Assembly (NCBI GenBank): GCA_037127255.1
Contig: JBANSL010000013.1
Location: 60,610,688 to 60,674,687, forward strand
Origin: Persicaria tinctoria
Lineage: Eukaryota > Streptophyta > Magnoliopsida > Caryophyllales > Polygonaceae
DNA: 64,000 nt
Direction: 5' to 3'
This document shows, piece by piece, positions 11,950 to 23,260 of this stretch (position 1 is the first letter of the stretch; the number at the start of each line of letters is the position of its first letter). The notes under the pieces were generated by a model, which had not been told where the DNA came from, did not search any database, and saw nothing but the letters and a program-made list of their open reading frames with translations. The translations under genes and the position numbers were made by a program.

Positions 11950-12980
11950 TGAAGGTTCGATAATGTAAAACAAAGTAATATAAAGATACTCTAGAAGGGG
12001 GGTTGAATAGAGTATGCCGGTTTTTCGCAGATAGTCTCAAGACTTTTGAATCTCGTGCCAAACCCTTTGAGATTAGACTTAGTCTTTTCTCTGAAAACCT
12101 GAATCACAAAGTTAAACAATTCGAACCAAGTGCGGAAATAAGGTAAAGCAGTAAGTAAAGGACGCAACGAATTGTTAACGAGGTTCGGCACGAACTTGGC
12201 CTACGTCCCCGCCTAGGGTTCTTCCACAACCCTAGGATTCAACAGGCTTTATTGATTCACAAAGCTTAGGATCCTAATAGCTCACCGAGAAGCCTCTCTC
12301 CTATACAATTGCAATCTAGTCAACTCACGTTCCCTTGGAGTCCTAGACCAATCTAGAAGAGCCCCACCTCTCTCAGCTATCTAGTACAATCCTCTTACTC
12401 TTACAAATCAATAGCCTAGTGCAACTTCCCGAGTTACAAACTCTCGAGTAACACTATCTCAGAATATATCCTATAAGCTCACCGTGTATCTCTCAAATGC
12501 TTTGAAACAAAATATAAGACTCTTAAAAACAAGCAGAGAGAACACGCTGAAGAGAGATCGTAAACTTGAGGGCTGATTGTGCAATGATATTCGTGAATGT
12601 ATGTCCTCTCTCTCTTCTTCATCTCCTTTATATAGTGAAGATCATTGGCGCCACTTGAGGAAAGAATCTTCTCCAACGGCTAGGCTAATCATGGCTATCT
12701 TCGAGATCTTCTAAACTTGGAAACTTTTGAAGCCATGATCTCCGATTGTGTCCTTCTTAACTTTTCGACTTTGGAAGGAGATAATATTTGAAAAGCTTCC
12801 TGAAATGTTAGAATATAATATCTGGAAGCATAATATAAAATAATATTCGAGCATAATATCATATAGAACAGGTTTTGTGTTTCATCAACACTGCTAAAGC
12901 TTCAAGACCTTTGACAAAAAACAGACTGTCAAAGCCTTTGAAACTTATTCCGATTTTCATCAAAGGGAGTGGAGTTATAA
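11950..12980 (-). repeat. 5' LTR of the copia element
   Basis: It is nearly identical to 6022-7057. The plus-strand right end reads GTTATAA where the other LTR has GTTATCA, a single change that spoils the terminal CA. GTAAC follows at 12981-12985. A TATATAAAGG box on the minus strand at 12625-12634 is the probable element promoter. Confidence 0.95.
12625..12634 (-). promoter_or_regulatory. TATA box in copia 5' LTR
   Basis: TATATAAAGG on the minus strand lies within the LTR in a position suited to start genomic RNA synthesis toward the PBS. The same sequence occurs in the other LTR near 6697-6706. Confidence 0.6.
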
Positions 12981-12985
12981 GTAAC

Positions 12986-13560
12986 AATTAGGGTTTATAC
13001 AAAAGCCTGTATATTCTTAATTGTTAATGATGAAAGTTATTTGATGAAAATGCATAATCTTTTATAACTTGGCATAATTCTTACATGGTTATTGTTGTGG
13101 TATTAGATCCCAAATCTTGGAAGTCTTTAGCTTATTGAATTCAAAACCCCAAATCTGTGTTATTTCTGTTCATCATCTTCTCATCCATTCTTATTTCTCC
13201 GGACATCTTTTTCGACTTTATTTTCTTACAAAGTTACGATTTTTCTACACTGACGTACTCGACATCGACTACCCGAGTCGACATCGAGTTAACCGAGTCG
13301 ACATCGAGTGCCACCACTCAACATCGAGTCTACTTTTCTCTTCTTTTGTGTAGGTCTGAAGGTGGAAGTCGATTATATCAGTCGATATCGACTCACTCTA
13401 GTCGATATCGAGGGGTCTTCTAAAGTCGAAATCAAGGCGGAATTTGGAACTGAAAAGGCGAGCGCTGACACGCTTCCTCGTGGATTTGATCCTAATTCCC
13501 TACCACTACAGCGAGAGGGATTCTTGTATTTTATTTGCTTGGACATGGAGTTGGTTTAAT
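12986..13560 (+). other. right part of the older LTR-like segment
   Basis: This continues the sequence interrupted by copia. A second palindrome cluster lies at 13258-13415, followed by an unremarkable stretch without a recognised coding domain. Removing the copia element and one GTAAC copy rejoins the segment. No matching second LTR was found, so a solo or truncated LTR is one reading. Confidence 0.35.
13258..13415. repeat. second cluster of GTCGAYATCGAS palindromes
   Basis: Copies CTCGACATCGAC, GTCGACATCGAG (twice), GTCGATATCGAC and GTCGATATCGAG occur in 160 bp, matching the cluster at 5071-5346 on the other side of the copia insertion. Confidence 0.8.
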
Positions 13561-16500
13561 TCATATTATATATTTATTTCATAACTATATTCACCTCCTA
13601 ACAGTTTGGGGTTGAGGTATTTGCATCAATTTTCCGAATATGTCAAGATGGTGTCTTTGGATTGACCCAATTATTGAAACATTAAATAGACACCCACTTG
13701 CATATACCAACAATAAAAGACGGAAAAAAGGGAGAAAAAAAAACCCAGAAAGTGATGGATGGAGGGAGATATAAGCAACTTAGCCCTACTCAACATGTGT
13801 AAAATTCTGAATACCAATTGCTGTCTAATTTAACCCTCCTCAACGTGTATAGCACTCCTTCATGCAGTGATGTAATGGATTGGACGAGGATCAGGCCTGC
13901 ATGCATTGATGTAGTGAGGCACTTTGGAATGAGTTGATGAGGATTTGGGTGGAGAGCCGAGCCGGGTAAATCCTTAACCTCCTAGGGATGAGGGGCTCCT
14001 CACGGGGTGAGGGAACTAACTGGGTAAAGCTTGAACCTCCCGGGTATGTCCCCGTCCTGCATCCATTTACTGACACCCGGACTGTCTCAACTCCAACAAT
14101 GAGTATTGTTTGTTCTTGATTTCTCATATGCTTTGATTGTGACTTGGACTTATGTTGGATCGTGGTAGTAATGACACATATTTTAGGTAGGCACCTAGTA
14201 TGCCTTAGATGCTAGACTGATAGTACTTTTCAATCTAGAGGTCATACGCTTGGCAGTGCAGTGACCCCTTGTGGCTTTTGGGGATTAGTTGTAGGTATCT
14301 TTGACTCCGTGTGCCTGAATGGAGATGATAATCTTGTTCTAGGGTCGAACCGTGCTTAGGAGGTCGAGTTTGGCTCATTTTGATTTGAGACTTTGATTGT
14401 CTTTATCTCTCTTGAGTTCCTGTCTTGTTCTGGTCAATGGCTCTACTTACGTATAGACTTGCATTTTGTTTTCAGAATTTTTTCCATATATAGGGTTGGA
14501 CCCCTTTAGAAACTTTATTCAAGGAACCTCGGTTTTTGATATATGATATGAAGCAAGACACTATTTCTACTCTCGGCAAATTGTATTCTTGCTTTTCATT
14601 GTAAGATCCGTATATAACTCTTGACAGCTATGAATACGATGTCCTATTGGGATTCGAGTGCAACGTAGCTATGCCTATTAGGTCTGGTCGATACATTTTT
14701 GGTGATTTATCTATGAGTCTATCTATGAATTGAATCTAATCTTTTTAAATTAATACACAACATTGAGATTTAAGAAGATTAGGGTTAGTTGAAATTGACA
14801 AGCTATCGCTAGAATTAAAATTAACTAAATTAGCATCTATCAGGAATAGATCGTAACTATCACTATTGTCTCATTCTTGCATGACTTATTGAGGATCATT
14901 GATTTCATTCAAATATGAAATTGTTTTGGGGATTATTGATCCCAATTTTTTTTTCTAAATTTGATAAGTTTACCATTAGTTACTCTTAGAACAACTTAAT
15001 CGTACTTAGTCCTTGTATTCAATCCTTTCTCTATACTTGTATCTGTGCATTTTAGGGAATTGAACATAAATTTCCTAAGTTTTTTCAATGCTTTTATTTT
15101 TCCTTCAAAGCTATAATAACATTGAGTGAGAAATTGGTGCCAGATCAAAACACACTTCTCAGTCCACCAAAGATGGTGAGAATTATGACGAGGAGGAGGA
15201 TGAAAAAGTTGATGAAAATGAAGATGAAGATCAAGAGGAAGAGGAGGATGTTGACATGGATATATAGTTGAAAATGAAAGATTTTATCAATTACGAGTCT
15301 AGTTCATATGGACCTTCTTAGTATGATCATTCGTTTAAGGACCTACGTACACAATGTAGCAACATCATTTGCACCATGTGCTTATATATTCATATGCGCC
15401 CATGCCACACACTATTTACATGACTAGATACCTATCTCACCCGCCTCCCATCGATAACCAGCATCTAGCATCATGCTGATCAAGCTTTATGAGGTCTATT
15501 TTTACTCTCTTGAGTCATTTATGTACTTCCTTTGTTTTATTTGTCTTTTTTCACATGGGTACAATGCTTTCTTTATGAATGAGGTGAAGAGTACTTACTC
15601 TGTATTGTTTCTTTTGTGTTTGCATTTTCAATTTTTTTTAATGATAAGTTGGTTTGGCTATTTTGAGTTTTATATTTATTTGATTCATTTTGATGTATTT
15701 TGTTGATTCTAGTATGCTATGTTGAGTCTATTTATATCATGTGTTTCATTATACATTTAGAAAAACTTTAAGGATATGATGTAATAAGTTGATGACACCG
15801 TGATTGGAATTGTGCTTAAAATGATTTTGCTTGTATAGATATCAATTGATATATTGGTTTGCATGTGAGTTGTTGGTTGAATAGCTTGAAGGAAGTCCAT
15901 AAAACATTACTTGAAGTCAATTGTTTTTAGTCCAAAGGACAATATCATTATGTAAGTCCACATATTTATTTTTCATGTATTACACTCACTTCGTGCTTTA
16001 AAACCAGAAGTTACGATACTGCATAAAATGTAGTGTATATATGTATTCATATGATTTATCTACTTTATTTCTTTATCCCTTTTACCCTCTCTTTACCAAC
16101 CTTACCTTTACCTTTCCTTTATGCCATTTTTGTGTCTTATATTGCCTATATTTTAACCCTTCAGAAAAGTCAAATATGGGTTTCCTTGTTATGAGTGATG
16201 GAGTTGGGGATGTGTTGATATTGTATGAGTTGTGCTTGATCTTAGATGATGATTGAATGATATTGATTATAGGTCCAGGGAGGATAAAATTCACCTATAC
16301 AAATAAGAGCAAAAGATTAAGAAAGTTCAAAAAAGAATAAAAAGTATGAAAAAAGTGATGTTATGTGCTTAATTGTTTATGTCATCCATGGTATTTTTTA
16401 ACATTAAGCTTTGATGGGAAGAAACAAAAGAAAGAAAAGAAAGAGATTCGAATATGGTGCATTATTGTTGTTGATGATGATGTTGGTGTTATGGTTTACT

Positions 16501-16580
16501 AGAAGCATTTGTTCTTAATTTCTGGATTTTAATTAGCACCACATGGTCAAATACTTCCATATCATATTTCTACTACCTTG
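13561..16580. other. intergenic repeat-like DNA without a recognised gene
   Basis: Only short frames occur. An acidic stretch rich in Asp and Glu is encoded at about 15172-15267 (EEEDEKVDENEDEDQEEEED), preceded near 15139 by ATTGGTGCCAGA, which has a primer-site flavour. This could be a decayed retroelement remnant, but there are no domains to support it. The left end of the CACTA element that carries the downstream transposase should lie here; I could not find a matching CACTA terminus. Confidence 0.4.
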
Positions 16581-16785
16581 TAACCACTATAACCATGAAA
16601 AAGACCACATAAATTTTGCATTTATGCATGATTTCATGGTGAAGATGTAAAATGTTTTTGTAATCATGTATGGGTGATAAATGCATTGTTGAGAATAAGA
16701 GTGTAACTTTTTAGCCTGATCACATAGTGTGAGTGCTCCGCATAAACATTCCTTGTGTGGTATTTGACCACTATGCCAGTTATAC

Positions 16786-19700
16786 ATTGTGGAGTGTAAC
16801 TTCACCTTCGTCTTCTTCGTCTTCATATTCATCATCGTCTTCCTCGTCTCCTTCTTCTTCTTCACTCTCTGATTCATTTTGGAATGGATGAAGATCGATG
16901 GTGAGTTCAAAATCTCCGCTATAAATTCGGCCAAGTTCTTGATATGCTTCTTGTTGTGGATGAGCTCCATCCTCATGTGTTTCTAACGTTGTGACCTTGT
17001 AAATATTTCTGTGTCATCACATTCACCACTTTCCACCCATCTCCCACATTTGGGTCATCCACATAAAACCCCTGCCTTACTGTGCTTGCGAGACAGAATG
17101 GAGAATCATCGTACCAACTGTTGTTTGTATCAGTAGTCAACAACCCGTGGTCAAACTTATATTTGATACCAATGTTGTTAGGATTAGTGTCAAACCACTT
17201 GCACTTAAACACTACAACCGACATCATATTGGTGTACATAATTTCAACCACAGCTTCAAGGATATCATAGTAGGTGACACTCTCCGTCTCTACCATAACC
17301 CCGCAATTTTGGGTCTTCAAGTTCCGATCTCTATTCCATTAAATGAATTTGACCCCGTTCACGCAACAAGATGTGTAAATCCTATGCGAAACTGGTTTTC
17401 TAGCCAAAGATAGAACCTCCGGTTTAAGGTATGTATCTCCATCTCTTTCCAATGAAGAAACCTATTGTGGCAAGAACATTAGTAGAAAAACAATACTCTA
17501 TAGGGTAATAATATTATATAACATACTTACCCAATCAAAGAAGTAAGTATGGAAATCAATTTTACGTGCATCTTCAGTGGAATCTGGGAAATGTTGTTGC
17601 CAGAGTTTCTTATGTTCGCCCAAGTAGTGTGAAACTTCGTTGCATTCAAGCAATACTTGTCAATGCGCCACCGCGATCTCCATATGACTTAACCTCACAC
17701 GAGGAATATAGCTTTGAGGACAAACGAGCTTTGCGACAACAGAGATATCAAAGATGGTAGGAGTGGGGGTAAGAGCATTGCCCCGAAATTCTCCATCCTC
17801 CAAGTATAAATCACAGTACGCAGTTGTCTCATCACAAATATAACGCTCAGTAATAGACCCTTCGGGGTATCGGGGGCTGGCTATATTCTTTTTTTACACG
17901 CCAAGTTGGATGAGATGGAAATGAATTTGATAATTGTTAGCTTTCAATTAATTCGGTAAGAAATAAATTTACAACAAATCAAATAACTTATATACCGTTT
18001 GATTGGATACATCCACGTGTAATGCACAGGTCCAGTCATCAACACTTGTTAGGGTAGGTGAACGATAAGATGGACCATAGTATTGAAAAAATGTGGAGGG
18101 TAAATCATCTCGAGGTGGCATAAAATATCGACTATCTCATCCTTCATCCGTTGAACATCCTCCTTCCTCACCTCTCTAGCACATAATTTTTGAAACCATT
18201 TACATAGGGCAATCAAAGGCTTGACAACGTGAACTGTTAAGTATGCATGAATGACAACGGGAAGAAGGCGTTGAAGCATAACGTGGCAATCGTGCGTCTT
18301 CAAACTAGACGGAGTCTTGAACCCTTCGTGCAAGCTAAGGGTGGGGAACATGCATATGAAAGAAAAATACGTTAATACCATATATTGTTGAATAACTGAA
18401 ACAAATAGATTGACATAAATAAAATGAGAGTTTGGTGCTTATACCTATCAATCCTCAACAGGATCTCCTCCCCGAATAATGAATGAGGCCTTGGGCTGAA
18501 TTCACTCTTTCCATTGAAAGCATGATCAGTCAACCGCCAAGGGTGGTCTCATAGGAGCCATCTGGGATGACCATCGTATACCATCCTCCCACACTCATAT
18601 GTTGCAGATGTATCATCTAAACAATGAGGACATGCTTTTTACCCCTTCATCGTCGATCCTGCTAGCATCCCAAGACCGGAAAAGTCACTAATAGTCCATA
18701 ACATTGCTGCTCTCATCGTGAATGTAGACTATGAATGTTGATCAACTGTAGTCACTCCAGTATGCCATAACTCTAGAAGCTCATCGATCAATGGCTCCAT
18801 GAACACACTCAAATACTTTCCATGTGACTTTGGACATGGGATCAATAATGTCAGCATGTTGAATTCTTTTTTCATATACATCGACTGAGGCAAATTATAT
18901 GGAATCAAATGACAGGCCATGTATTGTGGAGATTTGCTAGTTTCCCAAATGGATTGAATCCATCAGTTTCCAATCTGAGCCGCACATTCCTCACATCTGT
19001 AGAAAAATGAGGGAACATTCCATCAAACTATCTCCATGCCTCACCATCTGCAGGGTGTGTCAAACGATCATCGTCTTGCACCCTCTCACCATGCCATCGC
19101 ATCTGCTTTGCAACGTGCGGGGACATGTACAATCGTTTCAATCTAGGAGTCAAGGGGAAGTACTTTACCACTTTTCTAGGGACCTTACGCCCGTCACTAC
19201 CTACAAGCGGCTTCCATCTTGAAGTATGGTGTATGGGACAGACTTCCTCATTTGCATACCTCTTATAGAACAACACACAATTATACTCACAAGAGTGAAT
19301 ATTTTCATAGCTCAATCCGATATCCGACATCACCTTCCGAATCATTTTCCAATCTTTAGGATAGCTATGTCCTAGTGGAAGAGAATCACAAAAAAGACTA
19401 CAATGTTCATCCATACTCTTATCTGACCACCCATTTTTCACCTTCAACTTCATTATACGTACAATAGCTCTCAAAATAGTTTGGGAACTATCGGGATACA
19501 ACGGAGTTCAAGCTTCCGCTAATAGCCTCTCATATTTCTGATAATCATCATCGACCACATCATGAAAATCAGGGTCATCACATGCCTTGTACCCAGCATG
19601 ATAAGGAAAGATATCATGTAGAATATCCATAACGGGATTAGGATCAGAGGAAGAGGAAGCCCTTTGCTCCAAGTATTGCGTTCTACGCAAGGAAAATCTC

Positions 19701-19948
19701 GGTTCAACTGGTTCTTCTCCATGGCTATCCCATACAATGTAATCCGGCCACATACCATAATGAGACAAGTGCATCAACATTGTTGGAATGTTCACCGGCT
19801 CTCGAGAGTTATGGAAATGGTCACACGAACAAGGAAAATATATCCTCCCATTTGCATTGGCATTAACATTGTTCACAAAAAAAAAAAAAGTAATCCCATC
19901 AAGGTATTCCTTGGAAGTACGAGGAAATTGCATCCATCTCTTATCCAT
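16786..19948 (-). pseudogene. TNP2-like CACTA transposase pseudogene
   Basis: Translation from 19948 gives the transposase-associated N-terminal domain (MDKRWMQFPRTSKEYLDGI, then PCSCDHFHN). The TNP2 core follows, recognisable by NGWSDKSMDEH, HSCEYNCVLFYKRY and, after 19028, DGFNPFGKLA, YNLPQSMYMKKEFNML, MRAAMLWTISDF and LGMLAGS. A DUF4218-like block (LKTHDCHVMLQRLLPVVI, HLEMIYPPHFFNTMVHL) lies at 18049-18330, a DUF4216-like block (VVFKCKWFDTNPN, FYVDDPN) at 16980-17300, and an acidic tail near 16785-16870. Breaks include in-frame stops at about 19508 and 19028, a frameshift near 18925 and further stops near 18730 and 18640. An intact enzyme would bind CACTA ends in the nucleus and cut them; this copy cannot. 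Confidence 0.9.
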
Positions 19949-21044
19949 TTTCCAAATTCACTATCATTTCATAAATATAATATGAAATGTAAGTTAAATC
20001 CATCACACATTTCAAGTTAAATCCATCACTCATTTCATCAAATCACAACAAATCTCTATTAAATTCACACAAACAATTTATATTGCCCACAAATTCTAAG
20101 TTAAATCAATCAAATACTCCAAATTTCATTATAACCAAATATCATCACTAATATTAATTGCAAAATAACTCAATCAATAATTCTCAAGTCTCTATCACAA
20201 AGTTTAAAATCTCCAACAAATTCCTCACTACATATCTAACCAATATTTCACACTTTCTCCCTCTATTTAACATTATATGTATAAAATAAAAAGCATTACT
20301 AACCATGTTACAAACTCAAGTGAAATTGGTCTCCTTCAATTCTTACAAAAAATGTGTAGATAAAAAAAATTCAAATCACCAAACTAACCAAGATTTCACA
20401 AATCCAACGAAATATAGCATTATATGTATAAAAAACAATACCTTGCCACAACTCCACACGAATTGGTCTTCTTAAATCTCCAAAAATATTATCCAAATCA
20501 CTTGAAATTTTCAAATGAAAAAGATGAAAAATGGAGAAAATAATGGGAAAGTGAAAAGATGAAGAAGAAGAATGCACCGACATTCATTTAAGGCTACTAT
20601 TGTAACCTTAACACTTTAACGAGGTAAGTAGCTTCATTTAATGTGGTGGTTGTAAATGAAGTTCAGGAGATGGACTTAGACCTTTACCCATTGCTTGAAT
20701 GAGAGTCAGAAAGCGACAAATGACAGCTACTTAAGCCACGAGACATGCTATATTCTGTCGCAAGGATTAATTAATTGAAGAGACGGACCTTTTTACGGCT
20801 CGTCACCAAAAGCTCGGCCTCCAAAACAATAATACACAAGCGTCGCTAGGAAGTATTCAGGAAACAGACCTGTTAATGCCTATCGCTTGAGACTTATTCA
20901 AGAGACGAACTTATAGAATGTTCGTTACTTGAAACCTTGGTATGGATGCCTTACTCTCAACCCATCCACAAGCGACGAACCCTGTGAAGTCCGTCTCTAG
21001 GATATAATCCAACAGAGGAACTAATCTATGTCTGTCCCCAAGGT

Positions 21045-21061
21045 GTAAATCTGTCATAGTG
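21045..21061 (-). repeat. CACTA terminal inverted repeat end
   Basis: The minus-strand sequence CACTATGACAGATTTAC marks the element end beyond the subterminal array. The next bases, GAA, are the candidate 3-bp target duplication. Confidence 0.65.
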
Positions 21062-21212
21062 GAATTTTAAATGGTTGTTTTATTAAATGACGATGATCAT
21101 GTCATGATAGCATAAGGGTCTCGATTTTATATATGCAAAACTTATGTTATCTTTTATATGAATTGAGACTATCAAAGTTATTTGAGTCTTTTTTATGTTA
21201 TTTAGAATATTA

Positions 21213-21426
21213 CTCCATCCGTCTCGCAATAGTTGTTTTTTAGAGTAGTAAACTTGTGTATAAAAAACTTGTTGTTTTAGCTATAGTTATTAGGTAATGA
21301 TTGCTTTTTTTTATAGGTAATAATTAGTGTTTTTAGGTATTTTATCCTATAAAAGTAAAAGAAATATAGGTTGTATTAATAAGTGTACATAAAGCTAAAA
21401 TTACAAGTTTTGTGAGACGGATGGAG
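21213..21426. mobile_element. Stowaway-type MITE
   Basis: The 214-bp element has terminal inverted repeats CTCCATCCGTCTCGCA and TGTGAGACGGATGGAG flanked by TA on both sides (21211-21212 and 21427-21428). This is the hallmark of Tc1/mariner-derived Stowaway MITEs. There is no coding capacity. It lies about 150 bp outside the CACTA terminus. Confidence 0.9.
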
Positions 21427-22218
21427 TAGTTACATATGTGAGTTAATTGTATTGATTTCTATCAAGTTCCTAAATTTGAATGTTAATTTACACTAATCAT
21501 TTGTATATTTTTAGGGAAAAAAGAGCTGAATCGAGAAAACTAGGATCAAATCGTGCTCAAATTTCCATGTTTGGGGATTAGGATTGAACATCAAAATCAA
21601 AACTTGCCCAAGTAATAAAAATCATGTAATGAAGTGAAGGAGCCTCAATTCAAACCCTACTTGGACATCTATGAGGGACCTCTCCCCTTCTACCTCACTC
21701 GCTTGAAGAATTGACGAAGAGATCGCAAGAAGTGTGAGGTGCTTTGACTATGCAATTGAGTACGTGCTCGCTCAATCGACTCCATGGTAGAGCACTCAAG
21801 CATTGCATGGAGCATATGTGAGCACAAACGATTAGGCATAGCGCCACCTTCCTACTTGGCATAGTACATGGCTGCTTGGGAGAGTATATGCGGTTTTGGG
21901 CAGAATTTCATGACTTGGCTTCCATTACTAGAATAAGTCAAGCCCTGTAAGGCTTAACATGTGTGTGTGTGTGCCTCTTTTGTGTTGTTAAAGAGAAGAA
22001 GCTCTATTAAGTCTCAAATATTCATACAGATTTTCATAATTAGGATTTTCAATCTCTAAGTGAGTTTCTCTACTTTTCTATGTGCGTGATGAGAATGACT
22101 ACTGATTCTGTGTTTTTATACATGGTGTGCTGATTGTCCTATGACTTCATAATTTGGTGATCCTAATGTCCGAGCAATGATTTGTGATATGGATTTGTGT
22201 ACTTAATTCGTTTATAAA

Positions 22219-22244
22219 GTGTGTGTGTGTGTGTGTGTGTGTGT
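22219..22244. repeat. (GT)n microsatellite
   Basis: About 13 uninterrupted GT units; a shorter GT run lies near 21960. Confidence 0.9.
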
Positions 22245-23061
22245 TTAAACAAGAACCCTAATTATCTAGGAAAATCTAATTAGGAGTCTTTTAGAGTATC
22301 ATCATAGAGTGACTTCTATTTGACATAAGATAGCTATGAATTGTGTGATGACCCAAGTTGAATTCCGACCTATCTGAAATACTTGTTCCATTGACACAGA
22401 CATTACCATGTAATATACGACTTTCAATAGATGAAAAAAGGTTGTTTGTGGTTGTATGGTGTGTTTTTTGTGTAAATGCATGGATTCATTGGGTTCTCAA
22501 GAGTCATAATGTTCTCCAAGTGCTATTCTATTATTATGTGCAATCGGTTTGATACAATTATGTGATATTCCATCCTTGTGTTTATGTTGTATTCAAGCAT
22601 GCATGGTCATGATATTTTTTTTTTATGAATTATTGGCTAATTAGATTTTAAACTCCATACCATATATTGAATCATGTATGTGCATGTTTTTAATATAAAC
22701 TGCATCTCTTGAATTTATATCCATTGAAATCAATTTAATGAAAATAGTGAGTGACTTGAAACTCTAAGATCTATTGTTTATTATAGATATCCTATATTTT
22801 ATCATACGTTCTCTCTATTGTGATTCATATTGTTGTTGTTGTTGATATTATGATACAAGTTGGAAGTTACAACAAATTAAGTATTTATTTCTTGTTTGAT
22901 CCTGACCCTATACTACGTCTGGGTTGTGTTAGGATTAGTATAAATTTATTTTGACTCAATCTTTCTATTGTTGTTGTTTAGAACCAACACCATGTACAAT
23001 AGTGGCTTTCATTGTGAGATGAACGTCTATACTTGTGTAGAGAACAACGCCTTAGAGAAGG

Positions 23062-23260
23062 GATTCCATCTTTATCATTGTATGAGCCACGATATATGTG
23101 AACATATATCGTGGTGATAGATTGATCCCATCTTTATCATTGTATGAGCCACGATATATGTGATAATCGACCCTATGTGGTGATAGATTGACCCTATGTG
23201 GTGATAGATTGATCCCATCTTTATCATTGTATGAGCAACGATATATGTGAACATGGAAAC
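23062..23260. repeat. three-copy repeat with embedded perfect hairpin
   Basis: The word CCATCTTTATCATTGTATGA followed by GCCACGATATATGTG occurs three times (near 23066, 23126 and 23216, the last with one change). At 23087-23114 the arms CCACGATATATGT and ACATATATCGTGG are separated by only GA, a perfect 13-bp inverted repeat. A second short motif, CCCTATGTGGTGATAGATTG, is also duplicated inside. Confidence 0.8.

Larger units (their letters stand above)
6022..12980 (-). mobile_element. complete but defective Ty1/copia LTR retrotransposon
   Basis: The 6,959-bp element is bounded by LTRs at 6022-7057 and 11950-12980 and by the 5-bp target duplication GTAAC (6017-6021, 12981-12985). On the minus strand the order is 5' LTR, tRNA-iMet-type PBS, gag with zinc knuckle, protease, partial integrase, reverse transcriptase, RNase H, PPT and 3' LTR. 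Integrase before RT defines Ty1/copia. By eye the LTRs differ at about 13-14 positions plus one 5-bp indel, so insertion is recent. The coding region has nonsense codons, a frameshift, loss of most of the integrase core and a small RT deletion, so the copy cannot be autonomous. The RT and gag style suggests the Tork/SIRE side of copia, but I cannot fix the lineage by eye. Confidence 0.95.
16587..21061 (-). mobile_element. CACTA (En/Spm) element with decayed TNP2 transposase
   Basis: The terminus at 21061 reads CACTATGACAGATTTAC on the minus strand. It is followed inward (about 20700-21060) by repeated AAGCGACGAAC/GAGACGAAC-like motifs, then AT-rich leader DNA, then the transposase pseudogene. 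The opposite terminus was not identified, so the left limit given is the end of the coding remnant. Base composition and subterminal motif style match the fragment ending at 33155, so the two are probably one family. Confidence 0.75.

Noticed and set aside
13891..14127. 78-aa minus-strand frame as a small gene
   Set aside because: No family similarity recognised, and the surrounding DNA looks like old repeat sequence.
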